Below are positions 1 to 6,015 of a DNA stretch of 14,543 bases, one piece after another. Position numbers and translations under genes: made by a program. The notes beneath the pieces were generated by a model. The model was not told the DNA's origin. It did not search any database and saw only the letters and a program-made list of their open reading frames with translations. The DNA is from an uncultured Bacilli bacterium (lineage in GTDB: Bacteria > Bacillota_I > Bacilli_A > RF39 > UBA660): the NCBI GenBank assembly GCA_947631895.1, contig CANRMU010000013.1, positions 1-14,543 of the forward strand. Reading direction: 5' to 3'. Within the stretch, counting starts at the first letter, position 1. Each line of letters begins with the position of its first letter.

Positions 1-2
1 AA

Positions 3-86
3 AATCTTTTAGATTACGGTAATAGTATATATAATTTAGGAGAAAAATTCAATAGTTTAGAAAATAAAAAATGCATTTTTGTTTAA
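3..86 (+). CDS. C-terminal tail of an unidentified protein (partial)
   Basis: The frame that starts at base 3 is open from the window edge to a TAA at 84-86 and encodes a 27-residue tail rich in Asn, Lys and Glu, ending in Lys-Lys-Cys-Ile-Phe-Val. The other two + frames hit stops within about 30 bases. The mixed polar composition and the position just before another + strand gene fit the end of an upstream coding sequence. The fragment is too short to assign a family. It could be chance, because a run of 28 open codons is not rare even in AT-rich DNA. Confidence 0.4.
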   Translation, partial: NLLDYGNSIYNLGEKFNSLENKKCIFV

Positions 87-169
87 AAGAAAAATTTATG
101 AAATTTTATTCTGTTATTTTTTTTATCTTTATGTTATATTTTATTTATAAAATAAGAGGAGTGATAAAA

Positions 170-859
170 TTGAAAAATATAAATTTTAAAAATCTTGGAA
201 AAGCCCTACTAATTTTGATATTAGTTTTTATAATCTTACCAATAATAGTAGTTTTAATAGCTACTCCATTTGTTCAAATTAGTAATATAAAAATAAATTT
301 ATTACTCAATATCTTAGTTTATTTTATCGGTATTACAATAATTTTTATTATTTACCGCAAAAGTATTATTAAAGAATGGCAAGCTTATATTAAAAATTTT
401 AAAAAATATGTAAAAATTGCTTTAAAAAATTGGGGATTAGGTTTTTTATTTATGGTTATTTTTAATATTATAGCAAATAGTATTGTAGGTTCCCTAGCAA
501 GTAATGAAGCTCAAAACCGCGAAATATTAAGTGAGTTACCAATAATTTCAGTAATAACAATGGTTTTTATGGGACCAATCTTAGAAGAATTATTATTTCG
601 AAAAAATTTCAAAAATGCTTTTAACAATAAACAATTATTTTTAATTTGTACAGCATTTTTATTTGGTTTAGCTCATGTTATAAATTTCTTAGATAATTCT
701 TTATTAGAAATATTATATATTCTTCCCTATAGTTCTCTAGGTTATTTCTTTGCTAAAGCTTATTATGAAACTGATTGTATTTTTACAAGTATTACCTGTC
801 ATATGTTACATAATGGCTTATCCATATTCTTAATTTTGTTAAGTTCATTATTAGTATAG
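170..859 (+). CDS. CPBP-family intramembrane metalloprotease (CAAX/Abi-like)
   Basis: A polytopic membrane protein of about 229 residues with the three signature motifs of the CPBP (CAAX protease and bacteriocin-processing) family: Glu-Glu-Leu-Leu-Phe-Arg at residues 139-144, Phe-Gly-Leu-Ala-His at 165-169, and His-x-x-x-Asn within HMLHN at 211-215. In this family the Glu pair and the two His residues form the metal-dependent active site within the membrane. Bacterial members act in prenyl-protein processing, bacteriocin immunity or signalling; the substrate here is unknown. I chose TTG 170 as the start because AGAGGAG lies 8 bases before it. The frame is open upstream to ATG 71 and ATG 98, which would add a further hydrophobic segment, but neither has a good ribosome binding site. 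The stop is 7 bases before the next gene, so the two are probably co-transcribed. Confidence 0.85.
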   Translation: MKNINFKNLGKALLILILVFIILPIIVVLIATPFVQISNIKINLLLNILVYFIGITIIFIIYRKSIIKEWQAYIKNFKKYVKIALKNWGLGFLFMVIFNIIANSIVGSLASNEAQNREILSELPIISVITMVFMGPILEELLFRKNFKNAFNNKQLFLICTAFLFGLAHVINFLDNSLLEILYILPYSSLGYFFAKAYYETDCIFTSITCHMLHNGLSIFLILLSSLLV

Positions 860-866
860 GTGCAAT

Positions 867-1718
867 ATGGAAAAGGAAAAAATAGTTAAAAAAAAACTAA
901 ATATCTTTGTTAAAATTTTAATTATCTTAATAATATTTAGTATTTTATTATATATATGGATGCATTACATTGAAACCAAAATTATTACCGTTAAAGATTT
1001 TATTTTAACTAATGAAAAAATTCCAGAATCATTTAATGGTTTTACAATTGTTCATTTTTCTGATATTCATTTTGGTAGAACTACAAATGAAAAAGAAGTT
1101 AATAAAGTAGTTGAAAAAATAAATGAAATTAAACCAGATATTGTTTTATTTTCAGGAGATTTATTTGATCCATATATTAATTTATCAGATAATAATATAG
1201 AATTTTTAAAAAATGCTTTTGAAAATATTCATGCTAATTTAAAAAAATATGCTGTTTATGGTGACTATGATTTTATAAATAAAGAAAAATATGAAGAAAT
1301 ATTAAAATATGCTAATTTTGAAATACTTAATGGTGAGAATAAAGCAATTTATTATAATGGTAATGAACCTATTTATTTAAGTGGCATAAGTTCAATTACC
1401 AAAAATACTCCAGATTATAGTAAAGCTTTTTCCAAAGAAAAAGATGGCTTACAATTATTTTTAAGCCATGAACCAGGAGTTATTATTGATATTAAAAATA
1501 ATACTGATTTTATCTTTAGTGGACATACTCTAGGAGGATTAATCCATATTCCCTTTATAGGTGGGATTAAAAAACAACAAAATTCATTACATTATGAAAG
1601 AGGTAAATATCTAGAAGGTAATACTACAATATTTGTTAATAATGGTATTGGTACTGAAGATTTTTCATTAAGATTATTTAACTTACCTACCATTTATTGT
1701 TATCGTTTTAAATCTTAA
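867..1718 (+). CDS. Membrane-anchored metallophosphoesterase with altered active site
   Basis: 283 residues. A basic N-terminus and one membrane segment (about 13-32) are followed by a calcineurin-like phosphoesterase fold of the YkuE/YaeI type. Visible family motifs are SDIHFG (Asp66, His68), SGDLFDP (Asp98), LSHEP (His201) and SGHTLGG (His220). Two canonical motifs are changed. The usual Gly-Asn-His-Asp is Gly-Asp-Tyr-Asp at 132-135, so the metal-ligand Asn and the catalytic His are both lost. The usual Gly-His-Thr-His is Gly-His-Thr-Leu at 219-222, so one metal ligand is missing. The membrane anchor should place the domain outside the cell. Related enzymes act on lipid-linked or nucleotide phosphates, but here activity is uncertain: it may be a divergent enzyme or a pseudoenzyme. 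It probably shares a transcript with the upstream protease. Its TAA overlaps the stop of the convergent pyrophosphatase gene. Confidence 0.85.
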   Translation: MEKEKIVKKKLNIFVKILIILIIFSILLYIWMHYIETKIITVKDFILTNEKIPESFNGFTIVHFSDIHFGRTTNEKEVNKVVEKINEIKPDIVLFSGDLFDPYINLSDNNIEFLKNAFENIHANLKKYAVYGDYDFINKEKYEEILKYANFEILNGENKAIYYNGNEPIYLSGISSITKNTPDYSKAFSKEKDGLQLFLSHEPGVIIDIKNNTDFIFSGHTLGGLIHIPFIGGIKKQQNSLHYERGKYLEGNTTIFVNNGIGTEDFSLRLFNLPTIYCYRFKS

Positions 1719-3337
1719 ACTTGTTTTTCTAATGTTTCCATTAATTTTGGAAGCATTTGTTTTTTTCTAGAAATTAAATTAGGGATAAATGTTCCTTCTT
1801 CTAACTCTTTTAAATCATAACTATCTAAAACAATATCTTTAGAAGAACTATCATACAAAACATAAGAACCATTTTTAATAATATCTGTAATAAAGACTAC
1901 AACTACTTCATATTGACCTTTAGCTATTTCATTAATCTTTTTAACATAATCATCTAAATCTTTTTTAATATCATCAAAATCCATTGTAATAATTTGACTA
2001 ATTCCTAAAGTAGCACTTCCAATTTTATAAGATTTAAAGTCTTGAAATATTACTTCATCAATATCCATATTTTTAATACTACTTCCAGCCTTTAACATTT
2101 TATAACCATACTCTTTAATATCTAATTCACATATTTTAGCTAAAGCCTCTCCTACTTCTTTATCTTTACTAGTTGTTGTAGGGCTTTGAAAAATTAACGT
2201 ATCAGATAAAATAGCAGACAACATAATTCCCGCAATATTTCTTGGAATACTAATATTATTTTCTAAATATAGGTAATAGAGAATTGTACAAGTTGAACCC
2301 ACTGGCATACATCTAAAATTAATTGGCACATTAGTACCTATTGTTCCAAGATTATGATGATCAATTATTTCTTTAATATTAGCTTCTTCAATTCCCGGAA
2401 CACTTTGATCTAACTGATTATGATCAACTAAAATAATTGGCATTTTATCATATTCACCAGCCTCAGTTACTTTAATCATACCAAGACATTCTCCTCTTTT
2501 ATTTAAAACAGGATAATTTGAAAAACCTTGCTTATGAGCCATTTCAACAAACTCAGTTAAATAATCATTTTCATGAACAATACTAGGATTATGATTTAAA
2601 ATAATAGTTTTAACATAATTACTTAATGAAATAGCATTACAAGTATTATATGTATCCATTGGACTAGAAATAACACTTACATTATTTTTCTTAGCAAGTT
2701 CTAATAAATCAGGAGATAAACTAAAATTATTAGTTAAAACAATTAAACTTATTTTATTAGATAAACCATATTCTAAAACTTTATGACGATCACCAATAAT
2801 TAAAATATCACTTGGTTTTAAATTAACTTGTTCCATAAAAGTACTACTTTGATAACTAGCTACCATCATAGTTCCATCAAACTCTTCTTTAGCTCGAATA
2901 ATTTCTTTACCATCTAAAGCCTTTAATAATTCATCATAACTAGTATTTAAAGTATTTTTAACTGTATTAATAAATAACATAGCTATTTCTTTTAAAGTAA
3001 TTAAACTAACTAATCTTTTATTATCATCAACAACTGGAACAGCCGTTAACTTTTTTTCTAATAAATAATCAATAACTTCTTTAATTGACATTTTATCATA
3101 AACATAAGTACCTTTATTATAATGAACATTTCTAATTTGAACTTTAGCATTATTTAAATATTCTGGTTCTTTTATCCCAAAATAATTTAAAACAAATTTA
3201 GTTTCTTTATTAAGATGTCCTAAAGATCTAGGCGTAGTATTCTCTCCTAAAGCATTTTTTAAATAAGATAAACTAATAGAAGCACATATACTATCAGTAT
3301 CAGGATTTCGATGTCCAAAAATATAAGTTAAAGCCAT
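1715..3337 (-). CDS. Putative Mn-dependent family II inorganic pyrophosphatase with CBS and DRTGG domains
   Basis: 540 residues from ATG 3337, chosen because AAAGGTGG precedes it; a GTG four codons upstream lies inside that binding site. The protein hydrolyses pyrophosphate to phosphate in the cytosol. The DHH domain starts at once with HRNPDTDS (9-16). It is interrupted by a regulatory insert of about 70-300 made of CBS, DRTGG and CBS segments, with a GDRxxVLEYGLSN stretch at about 182-194. It then resumes with VDHNQ (304-308), IDHH (325-328) and LSDT (377-380). The C-terminal DHHA2 domain ends with the substrate-binding SRKKQ (523-527). All catalytic motifs look intact. In characterised CBS-pyrophosphatases the insert binds adenine nucleotides and tunes activity, so this copy is probably regulated by cell energy state. 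There is no spacer between its stop and the convergent phosphoesterase gene. Confidence 0.93.
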   Translation of the reverse strand: MALTYIFGHRNPDTDSICASISLSYLKNALGENTTPRSLGHLNKETKFVLNYFGIKEPEYLNNAKVQIRNVHYNKGTYVYDKMSIKEVIDYLLEKKLTAVPVVDDNKRLVSLITLKEIAMLFINTVKNTLNTSYDELLKALDGKEIIRAKEEFDGTMMVASYQSSTFMEQVNLKPSDILIIGDRHKVLEYGLSNKISLIVLTNNFSLSPDLLELAKKNNVSVISSPMDTYNTCNAISLSNYVKTIILNHNPSIVHENDYLTEFVEMAHKQGFSNYPVLNKRGECLGMIKVTEAGEYDKMPIILVDHNQLDQSVPGIEEANIKEIIDHHNLGTIGTNVPINFRCMPVGSTCTILYYLYLENNISIPRNIAGIMLSAILSDTLIFQSPTTTSKDKEVGEALAKICELDIKEYGYKMLKAGSSIKNMDIDEVIFQDFKSYKIGSATLGISQIITMDFDDIKKDLDDYVKKINEIAKGQYEVVVVFITDIIKNGSYVLYDSSSKDIVLDSYDLKELEEGTFIPNLISRKKQMLPKLMETLEKQV

Positions 3338-3361
3338 AAAAACAACCACCTTTGCATAAAA

Positions 3362-3389
3362 AATATATCATAAACTTTAAAAAAAACAA
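3362..3389 (-). promoter_or_regulatory. Candidate promoter for the pyrophosphatase gene
   Basis: TTGTTT, a 16-base spacer and TATATT preceded by TGA (an extended -10) lie 25-52 bases before the pyrophosphatase start. The -35 falls in the T-tract of the upstream gene's terminator, which would give the pyrophosphatase its own transcript. The match is moderate, and AT-rich DNA produces such patterns by chance. Confidence 0.4.
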
Positions 3390-3416
3390 AGAGTTTTTAA
3401 AGGGCTTTACTCTCTG
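3379..3416 (-). terminator. Rho-independent terminator of the helical-repeat gene
   Basis: Read on the - strand, CAGAGAGT pairs with ACTCTTTG (8 pairs, one G-U) across a 14-base loop and is followed by eight T residues. The left arm lies in the last codons of the repeat-protein gene, so stop codon and terminator overlap. Confidence 0.7.
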
Positions 3417-5268
3417 TTTCACACTCATTTTGATAAGTTTGTAAATTAATTAAATATTTTAACAACATTTCATAATAAATTTTACTTTCTTCTTGATAAG
3501 AAAAATCATTCTCATTTAAATACTCTAATGCTTCAATATATTCTCTTTTCTTAATTAAACGTTTTAAATTTGCTAAATTTTCTAAATATCTACTACTTAG
3601 AGATATATTTTCATTATCTTCTATATTATTACTTTTATTTTTATTCATTGATTTTAAACTTAAATTAATTAAAATTTTTCTAATAACCGAATAATATTTA
3701 ATATTATCATTCTTATCATTATTATTAAACCATTCATCACTATTCATTATATCTAAAGCTGTTTTATAATCTCCATATTTCATTGCTTTATTAAATGAAT
3801 CAATAACATTATCACCCTTAACTATTGGACTAAAATAATTATTAAAATCAATATTGGTTCCTTTTATTCTAAAATAAGTTTCAATTAAATTAAATAAATA
3901 TTCTTCTTCTTTTCTTAATTTAGAATCAATACTTTTTTTATCTTTTAAACAATTTAATAATTCAAATAAAAAATTATCTAAATCTTTACTATTTACTAAT
4001 TTTATTTCATTTAATAAATAATCAATTTTAATATCATATTCTTTTACTTTTAACATTTTATCATTTGAAGCTTGATATTTATTAATTATGTTAATAACAT
4101 CTTTTAAAATATTTTTATAAATAATTAACTTTTTATAATCATTTTGATTTTCCCTAATACATATATCAATAATTTTATAAGCATATTCATAATCACCAAT
4201 ATTTAAAGCTTCATAAAAATTATTGATTATAGTATTACTTTGATATTCATAATTGTTAACTTTTTTAATAAATGTTTTACCAGTAGATAAATCATTCATA
4301 AAATTAATTAATTTTAAAAGATTAAGATAAAATGTTTCATTTTGCCCACTAAGATTCTTAGATAAAATTACTTTTAAATCATTATATTTTTTTTCATTAA
4401 TTAATTTTAAAAGATAATCATCAGTTAAAACTGTTGAAATTTTTTTAGTATACTTTTTATCTAAATCACTAATTGTTCTTAATAATGTTCGATAAATTTT
4501 TAAAATACTACTATTAGGATTATGATATAAACATTTACCAACGTTTTTATAAGCTGTTTTATAATCACCATTTTTTAAAGATAAATCTAATATAAAATTA
4601 TAATCTTCAATATTAGGATATGTTAATGTTTCTTTTGGTAAAGAACAATGATTTTTAGACATATTAATTATTTGCTTTAAAAGTTTAGATATATGTATAT
4701 AATATTTTTGACTTCCACTACTAGCAAATTTTTTTATTTCTTCACAACTTTCTAAAGCTAATTCATAATCTTCACTGTTTATATTATTTTGTAATTCTCT
4801 AAAGTAATATTTAAAATCTCTAATTTGTTCACTTACTTTAGCTTCATTATATTTTTGAACTTTATTTTTAAATTCTAGAGATGTTACTTCTTCTAATAGT
4901 ATTTCAATTACAACAGTTTCTAAACTACTATTTCGATTATTTGCTTTTTCTAAAACTCGATAGTTTTTAAAACTTTCTTTAGCTTTTTCATAATCACGAG
5001 AAATAATTTGTTCATAGCCTAAATTATAAAAAGCGTGATAATCATTAATTCTTTCTAACTTAAAAGCAGATAAGTTACTAATAAAACTAAAATCAACAGT
5101 ATCTTCCATTTTTAATAATTCTTCCAATAATAATGAATATAATAAAGTATTTTGATCTTTATTTTCTGTTAAAGTCATATATTCTCTTAGCATATTATAT
5201 GCTTCAAGCCAATCTTTCTTAATAACATTAACGGCAAAAAGATTATATACTTCTTTTATAGCATTCAT
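3397..5268 (-). CDS. Cytosolic helical-repeat (TPR-like) protein of unknown function
   Basis: 623 residues from ATG 5268, which follows GAAGGGGG. An in-frame ATG at 5325 is inside the promoter and cannot be the start. No signal peptide or membrane segment is visible. Seven helix starts share the pattern (Gly/x)-Asp-Tyr-x-x-Ala, at about residues 17, 90, 166, 233, 357, 498 and 574, for example GDYKTAYKNV and GDYEYAYKII. Most are followed 20-45 residues later by a second helix of the form Tyr-x-x-x-Leu-x-x-x-Leu-Ile-Asn. This looks like a degenerate tetratricopeptide-type solenoid, so a protein-binding scaffold is the likeliest role. I do not recognise the family and see no catalytic motif. It is transcribed alone from a strong promoter and ends at its own terminator. 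Composition is very AT-rich, with long Asn/Lys/Ile runs, like the neighbouring non-ribosomal genes. Confidence 0.75.
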   Translation of the reverse strand: MNAIKEVYNLFAVNVIKKDWLEAYNMLREYMTLTENKDQNTLLYSLLLEELLKMEDTVDFSFISNLSAFKLERINDYHAFYNLGYEQIISRDYEKAKESFKNYRVLEKANNRNSSLETVVIEILLEEVTSLEFKNKVQKYNEAKVSEQIRDFKYYFRELQNNINSEDYELALESCEEIKKFASSGSQKYYIHISKLLKQIINMSKNHCSLPKETLTYPNIEDYNFILDLSLKNGDYKTAYKNVGKCLYHNPNSSILKIYRTLLRTISDLDKKYTKKISTVLTDDYLLKLINEKKYNDLKVILSKNLSGQNETFYLNLLKLINFMNDLSTGKTFIKKVNNYEYQSNTIINNFYEALNIGDYEYAYKIIDICIRENQNDYKKLIIYKNILKDVINIINKYQASNDKMLKVKEYDIKIDYLLNEIKLVNSKDLDNFLFELLNCLKDKKSIDSKLRKEEEYLFNLIETYFRIKGTNIDFNNYFSPIVKGDNVIDSFNKAMKYGDYKTALDIMNSDEWFNNNDKNDNIKYYSVIRKILINLSLKSMNKNKSNNIEDNENISLSSRYLENLANLKRLIKKREYIEALEYLNENDFSYQEESKIYYEMLLKYLINLQTYQNECETESKAL

Positions 5269-5296
5269 TTTAAAACCCCCTTCAAATTTGTTTTGT

Positions 5297-5325
5297 ATTT
5301 TAGCAAAAAAATTGGTACATGTCAA
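5297..5325 (-). promoter_or_regulatory. Strong sigma-A promoter of the helical-repeat gene
   Basis: TTGACA (5325-5320), a 17-base spacer and TAAAAT (5302-5297) with TGC just before the -10. The predicted start near 5290 gives a leader of about 22 bases. It excludes any upstream start codon for the gene. Confidence 0.85.
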
Positions 5326-5373
5326 ATTTCGTGGTTAACCAGGATAGTGTTTCCAAAGTGGGGAGATTAAACA

Positions 5374-5387
5374 ATAAATCGATTTAT
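5374..5387. other. 14-bp perfect palindrome, possible operator
   Basis: ATAAATCGATTTAT lies between the divergent promoters of the helical-repeat gene (- strand) and the first small RNA (+ strand). A perfect 14-bp palindrome at this place could bind a dimeric regulator, but its AT-rich arms make chance possible. Nothing else is recognisable between 5326 and 5409. Confidence 0.3.
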
Positions 5388-5409
5388 CACAATCTACTAC
5401 ATTTTTTTC

Positions 5410-5438
5410 TTGCATTTTTCAACTGCTTTTGCTATGAT
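5410..5438 (+). promoter_or_regulatory. Promoter of + strand RNA, copy 1
   Basis: TTGCAT (5410-5415), a 17-base spacer and TATGAT (5433-5438) preceded by TGC, an extended -10. The start is predicted near 5445, within GTATACAGAT, which is conserved in all three copies. Confidence 0.75.
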
Positions 5439-5444
5439 GTATAC

Positions 5445-5566
5445 AGATGAAGGAAACTTCATACAATAAAAAAGGATACATTCTGAAATGAGCTTTTATC
5501 AGATGTTTTCCCAAAATTTATAGAGAAACATCTGAAATCAACATTTGTTGAAATCAGATGTTTTTT
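5445..5566 (+). ncRNA. Candidate antisense (antitoxin-like) small RNA, copy 1
   Basis: A predicted RNA of about 120 nt, from promoter 5410-5438 to the terminator ending at 5566. It opens with a hairpin ATGAAG-GAAA-CTTCAT (5447-5462), a GNRA tetraloop. A central segment TCAGATGTTT (5499-5508) can pair with AAACATCTGA (5526-5535), and the latter is also the left arm of the terminator, so two folds compete. The last 40 or so bases lie directly opposite the 3' end of the convergent 25-codon mRNA and would be fully complementary to it. No conserved reading frame is present. A type I antitoxin role is inferred from layout. Confidence 0.65.
5526..5566 (+). terminator. Terminator of + RNA copy 1, probably bidirectional
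   Basis: The arms 5526-5543 and 5546-5563 pair over about 17 positions with two central mismatches, and TTTTTT follows on the + strand. Read on the - strand the same hairpin follows the peptide stop by two bases, but its T-tract is short (TTTCTC), so the - strand mRNA may read further. Confidence 0.8.
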
Positions 5567-5567
5567 A

Positions 5568-5645
5568 TTATCTATATAATAATGTGATTACTATAAAGAA
5601 TAATAGTAGTATTATAATAAATTGAGATATTTCTCTCTTCGTCAT
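5568..5645 (-). CDS. 25-residue hydrophobic peptide, toxin-like, copy 1
   Basis: ATG 5645 to TAA 5568. The peptide begins MTKREISQF and continues as an almost unbroken run of Ile, Leu, Phe and Val (residues 9-23), ending in Tyr-Arg. This is one short membrane helix with a charged N-terminus. It has a perfect sigma-A promoter, a ribosome binding site (AAAGGTGG) and a paralogue of exactly the same length in the next copy (5928-6005) sharing T-K-R-E, Gln8 and an aromatic at 9. Those features argue for real translation. Small hydrophobic peptides opposite an antisense RNA are typical toxins of type I toxin-antitoxin systems, where they depolarise or disrupt the membrane. It lacks the Pro and charged C-terminal tail I expect of Fst-type toxins, and I do not recognise the family. 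Confidence 0.65.
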   Translation of the reverse strand: MTKREISQFIIILLLFFIVITLLYR

Positions 5646-5657
5646 AATGAACCACCA

Positions 5658-5687
5658 CCTTTCTCTTATCATTTGATAATTGAAAGG
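5658..5687 (-). promoter_or_regulatory. Leader hairpin hiding the ribosome binding site, copy 1
   Basis: In the mRNA, CCTTTC (5687-5682) pairs with GAAAGG (5663-5658), and inside it TTATC pairs with GATAA around an AAAT loop. The 3' arm contains the AAAGG of the ribosome binding site, so the stem should block translation until opened. The equivalent stem exists in copy 2 with changed bases on both sides. Confidence 0.7.
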
Positions 5688-5726
5688 GAAAACACCTGAT
5701 TTTTATTTCAGCTTGTATCCAATATA

Positions 5727-5755
5727 ATTATAACAAACCAAACAAATTATGTCAA
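5727..5755 (-). promoter_or_regulatory. Perfect consensus promoter of toxin-like mRNA, copy 1
   Basis: TTGACA (5755-5750), a 17-base spacer and TATAAT (5732-5727) with TGT before the -10. The start is predicted at G5720, giving a 75-base leader beginning GGATACAAGC. Both hexamers and the spacing are exact sigma-A consensus. Confidence 0.9.
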
Positions 5756-5815
5756 CATTTTAGCCCACAATTAATCCTTGCTTTTTTCTTTCAAATATGA
5801 TACTATGTATACAGA
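5750..5815. repeat. Divergent-promoter repeat block, first copy
   Basis: This 66-base block contains the -35 of the copy 1 mRNA promoter and the whole copy 2 + strand promoter back to back. It matches 6104-6169 at 61 of 66 positions. The first 26 bases are identical, and three of the five changes fall in or next to the + strand -10. Confidence 0.9.
5778..5806 (+). promoter_or_regulatory. Promoter of + strand RNA, copy 2
   Basis: TTGCTT (5778-5783), a 17-base spacer and TACTAT (5801-5806) preceded by TGA, an extended -10. It diverges from the copy 1 mRNA promoter with 22 bases between the two -35 elements. The start is predicted near 5813. Confidence 0.75.
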
Positions 5816-5925
5816 TGAAGGAGACTTCATAAAATAAAAAAGGATACATCTTGAAATAATTCAGATGCTTCCCAATTTGTTGGAAAAAACATCTGAAATC
5901 AACAATGTTGAAATCAGATGTTTTT
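5813..5925 (+). ncRNA. Candidate antisense (antitoxin-like) small RNA, copy 2
   Basis: A predicted RNA of about 113 nt, homologous to copy 1. The 5' hairpin is ATGAAG-GAGA-CTTCAT (5815-5830), so the loop changed from GAAA to GAGA while remaining a GNRA tetraloop. The switch-like arrangement is kept: TCAGATG (5861-5867) plus TTCC (5869-5872) can pair with GGAA (5882-5885) plus CATCTGA (5890-5896), and the second arm is shared with the terminator. In-frame translation from the ATG in the hairpin stops after five codons here but runs 14 codons in copy 1, so the RNA rather than a peptide is the product. Its 3' end is complementary to the copy 2 mRNA and nearly so to copy 1, so cross-regulation is possible. 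Confidence 0.65.
5886..5925. terminator. Bidirectional terminator, copy 2
   Basis: The arms AACATCTGAAATCAACA (5888-5904) and TGTTGAAATCAGATGTT (5906-5922) pair with two mismatches. TTTTT follows on the + strand (5921-5925) and TTTTTT follows on the - strand (complement of 5884-5889). It can therefore end both the + RNA and the convergent mRNA. Confidence 0.8.
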
Positions 5926-5927
5926 GT

Positions 5928-6005
5928 TTAGTTTAAAATAAGCAAGTAAATCGCTATGATAAGTAAAATATTTACAATATATTGCAAAAATTCTCTTTTA
6001 GTCAC
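5928..6005 (-). CDS. 25-residue hydrophobic peptide, toxin-like, copy 2
   Basis: GTG 6005 to TAA 5928, with GGGGAGG eight bases before the start. The peptide begins (V/M)TKREFLQY and continues as Ile/Leu/Val/Ala to the end, so it is again a single membrane helix with a basic-acidic N-terminal cap. It has the same length as the copy 1 peptide and about 10 of 25 positions identical, while hydrophobicity is conserved throughout. That pattern indicates selection on a membrane peptide and not a chance frame. The GTG start (ATG in copy 1) and the sequestered binding site would limit translation. The toxin role is inferred from size, hydrophobicity and the antisense RNA. Confidence 0.65.
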   Translation of the reverse strand: MTKREFLQYIVNILLIIAIYLLILN

Positions 6006-6015
6006 AACAACCACC

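Noticed and set aside
5269..5325. Longer N-terminus for the helical-repeat protein from ATG 5325
   Set aside because: That ATG lies within the promoter (between -35 and -10), upstream of the predicted transcript start. GAAGGGGG marks ATG 5268.
5356..5366. AAGTGGGGAGA as a regulator (MraZ-type) box
   Set aside because: Only a single unit is present; such operators are tandem and lie before division genes.
5447..5491. 14-codon frame (MKETSYNKKG...) inside the first + RNA
   Set aside because: It has no ribosome binding site, and the matching frame in copy 2 stops after five codons. The start lies in a stable hairpin. The RNA itself is the more likely product.
5445..5566. Riboswitch controlling a downstream gene
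   Set aside because: The alternative hairpins look attenuator-like, but no + strand gene follows, and the segment is repeated opposite small - strand genes.
5568..6005. Membership of the Fst/Ldr toxin family
   Set aside because: The layout resembles par of pAD1, but the peptides lack the conserved Pro and the charged C-terminal tail. Charges lie at the N-terminus instead. The family was left unassigned.
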